Assembly: GCA_947359465.1 (NCBI GenBank)
Contig: OX375872.1
Coordinates: 85,881,819 to 85,945,818 of the forward strand
From: Metellina segmentata
Lineage: Eukaryota > Arthropoda > Arachnida > Araneae > Tetragnathidae
DNA length: 64,000 nt
Direction of reading: 5' to 3'
Shown here: positions 63,958 to 64,000 of the stretch, piece by piece
Numbering within the stretch: position 1 is the first letter of the stretch
Layout of the letters: each line of letters opens with the position of its first letter
The notes under the pieces: model-generated
Told to the model about the DNA's origin: nothing
The model's input: only the letters and a program-made list of their open reading frames with translations
Databases searched by the model: none
Position numbers and translations under genes: made by a program

Positions 63958-64000
63958 GTTATGTGACCAAGGTTCAAAATTACGTGGTGCTGTACTCGCA
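63958..64000 (+). repeat. SINE family 1, copy g (runs off the window)
   Basis: GTGACCAAGGTTCAAAATTA, then CGTGGTGCTGT matches the middle of copy f (CATGGTTCAAAATTACGAGGTGTTGT, positions 54784 on). Only its start is inside the window. Confidence 0.6.

Overview
This 64 kb window looks like intergenic or intronic DNA from a strongly AT-rich animal genome, most likely an arthropod and possibly a spider or other chelicerate. The lineage is inferred from the style of the repeats (Tc1/mariner relatives, tRNA-derived SINEs, long TA microsatellites) and no marker in the sequence proves it. I found no convincing host protein-coding exon, no complete tRNA or rRNA gene, and nothing prokaryotic. Every protein-coding signal I recognise belongs to a decayed DNA transposon.

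The dominant and most interesting structure is a dispersed family of about 180-260 bp elements, called here the TTAA-palindrome MITE. I count 16 copies or fragments, about one per 4 kb, in both orientations. Full copies start TTAACCCTCC, end GGAGGGTTAA, and carry a roughly symmetric series of the 16-bp palindrome GACGAGATATCTCGTC, with a CATCAAGATCTTGATG-like palindrome in the spacers (one core repeat is about 45 bp). One copy (48957-49093) sits in a degenerate tandem repeat whose sister units keep empty TTAA/TTAG target sites. This supports a piggyBac-type TTAA-targeting origin. A second, less certain TTAA-bounded family of about 200-213 bp has three copies.

Tc1/mariner-superfamily elements: a nearly intact 1501-bp element with 122-bp TIRs inside a (TA)n tract (61152-62652; one 1-nt frameshift, DD41D-like spacing); Tc1-like elements at 3937-4938, 21766-22340, 30505-31685, 40086-40465, 45754-46320, 54575-55131 and 58231-59648; a mariner (DD34D) at 27714-28816; and an internally deleted SETMAR-type mariner near 50721-53035. 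The last interrupts a MITE and is itself interrupted by a 1.6-kb pogo/jerky-like element, giving a three-level nest. Further terminal-inverted-repeat candidates of pogo/Tigger style lie at 10917-11868, 17896-18772 and 44630-45308. A trace of a Mutator-like transposase tail lies at about 35020-35355.

At least two tRNA-derived SINE families are present (seven copies of one, two of another, plus a third tRNA-like head at the left edge). Two SINE copies have clear target-site duplications. One carries a perfect 26-bp-arm snap-back hairpin, and another lies beside an in-frame 63-bp minisatellite. Long TA microsatellites occur at about 34.9, 35.6, 38.9, 42.7, 46.4, 61.1 and 62.7 kb. The remaining stretches are unannotated AT-rich DNA. 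A few blocks of higher complexity (about 6.0-6.4, 15.5-16.6, 32.6-33.6, 39.0-40.0 and 49.4-50.3 kb) are the best places to look for conserved non-coding elements or missed exons.
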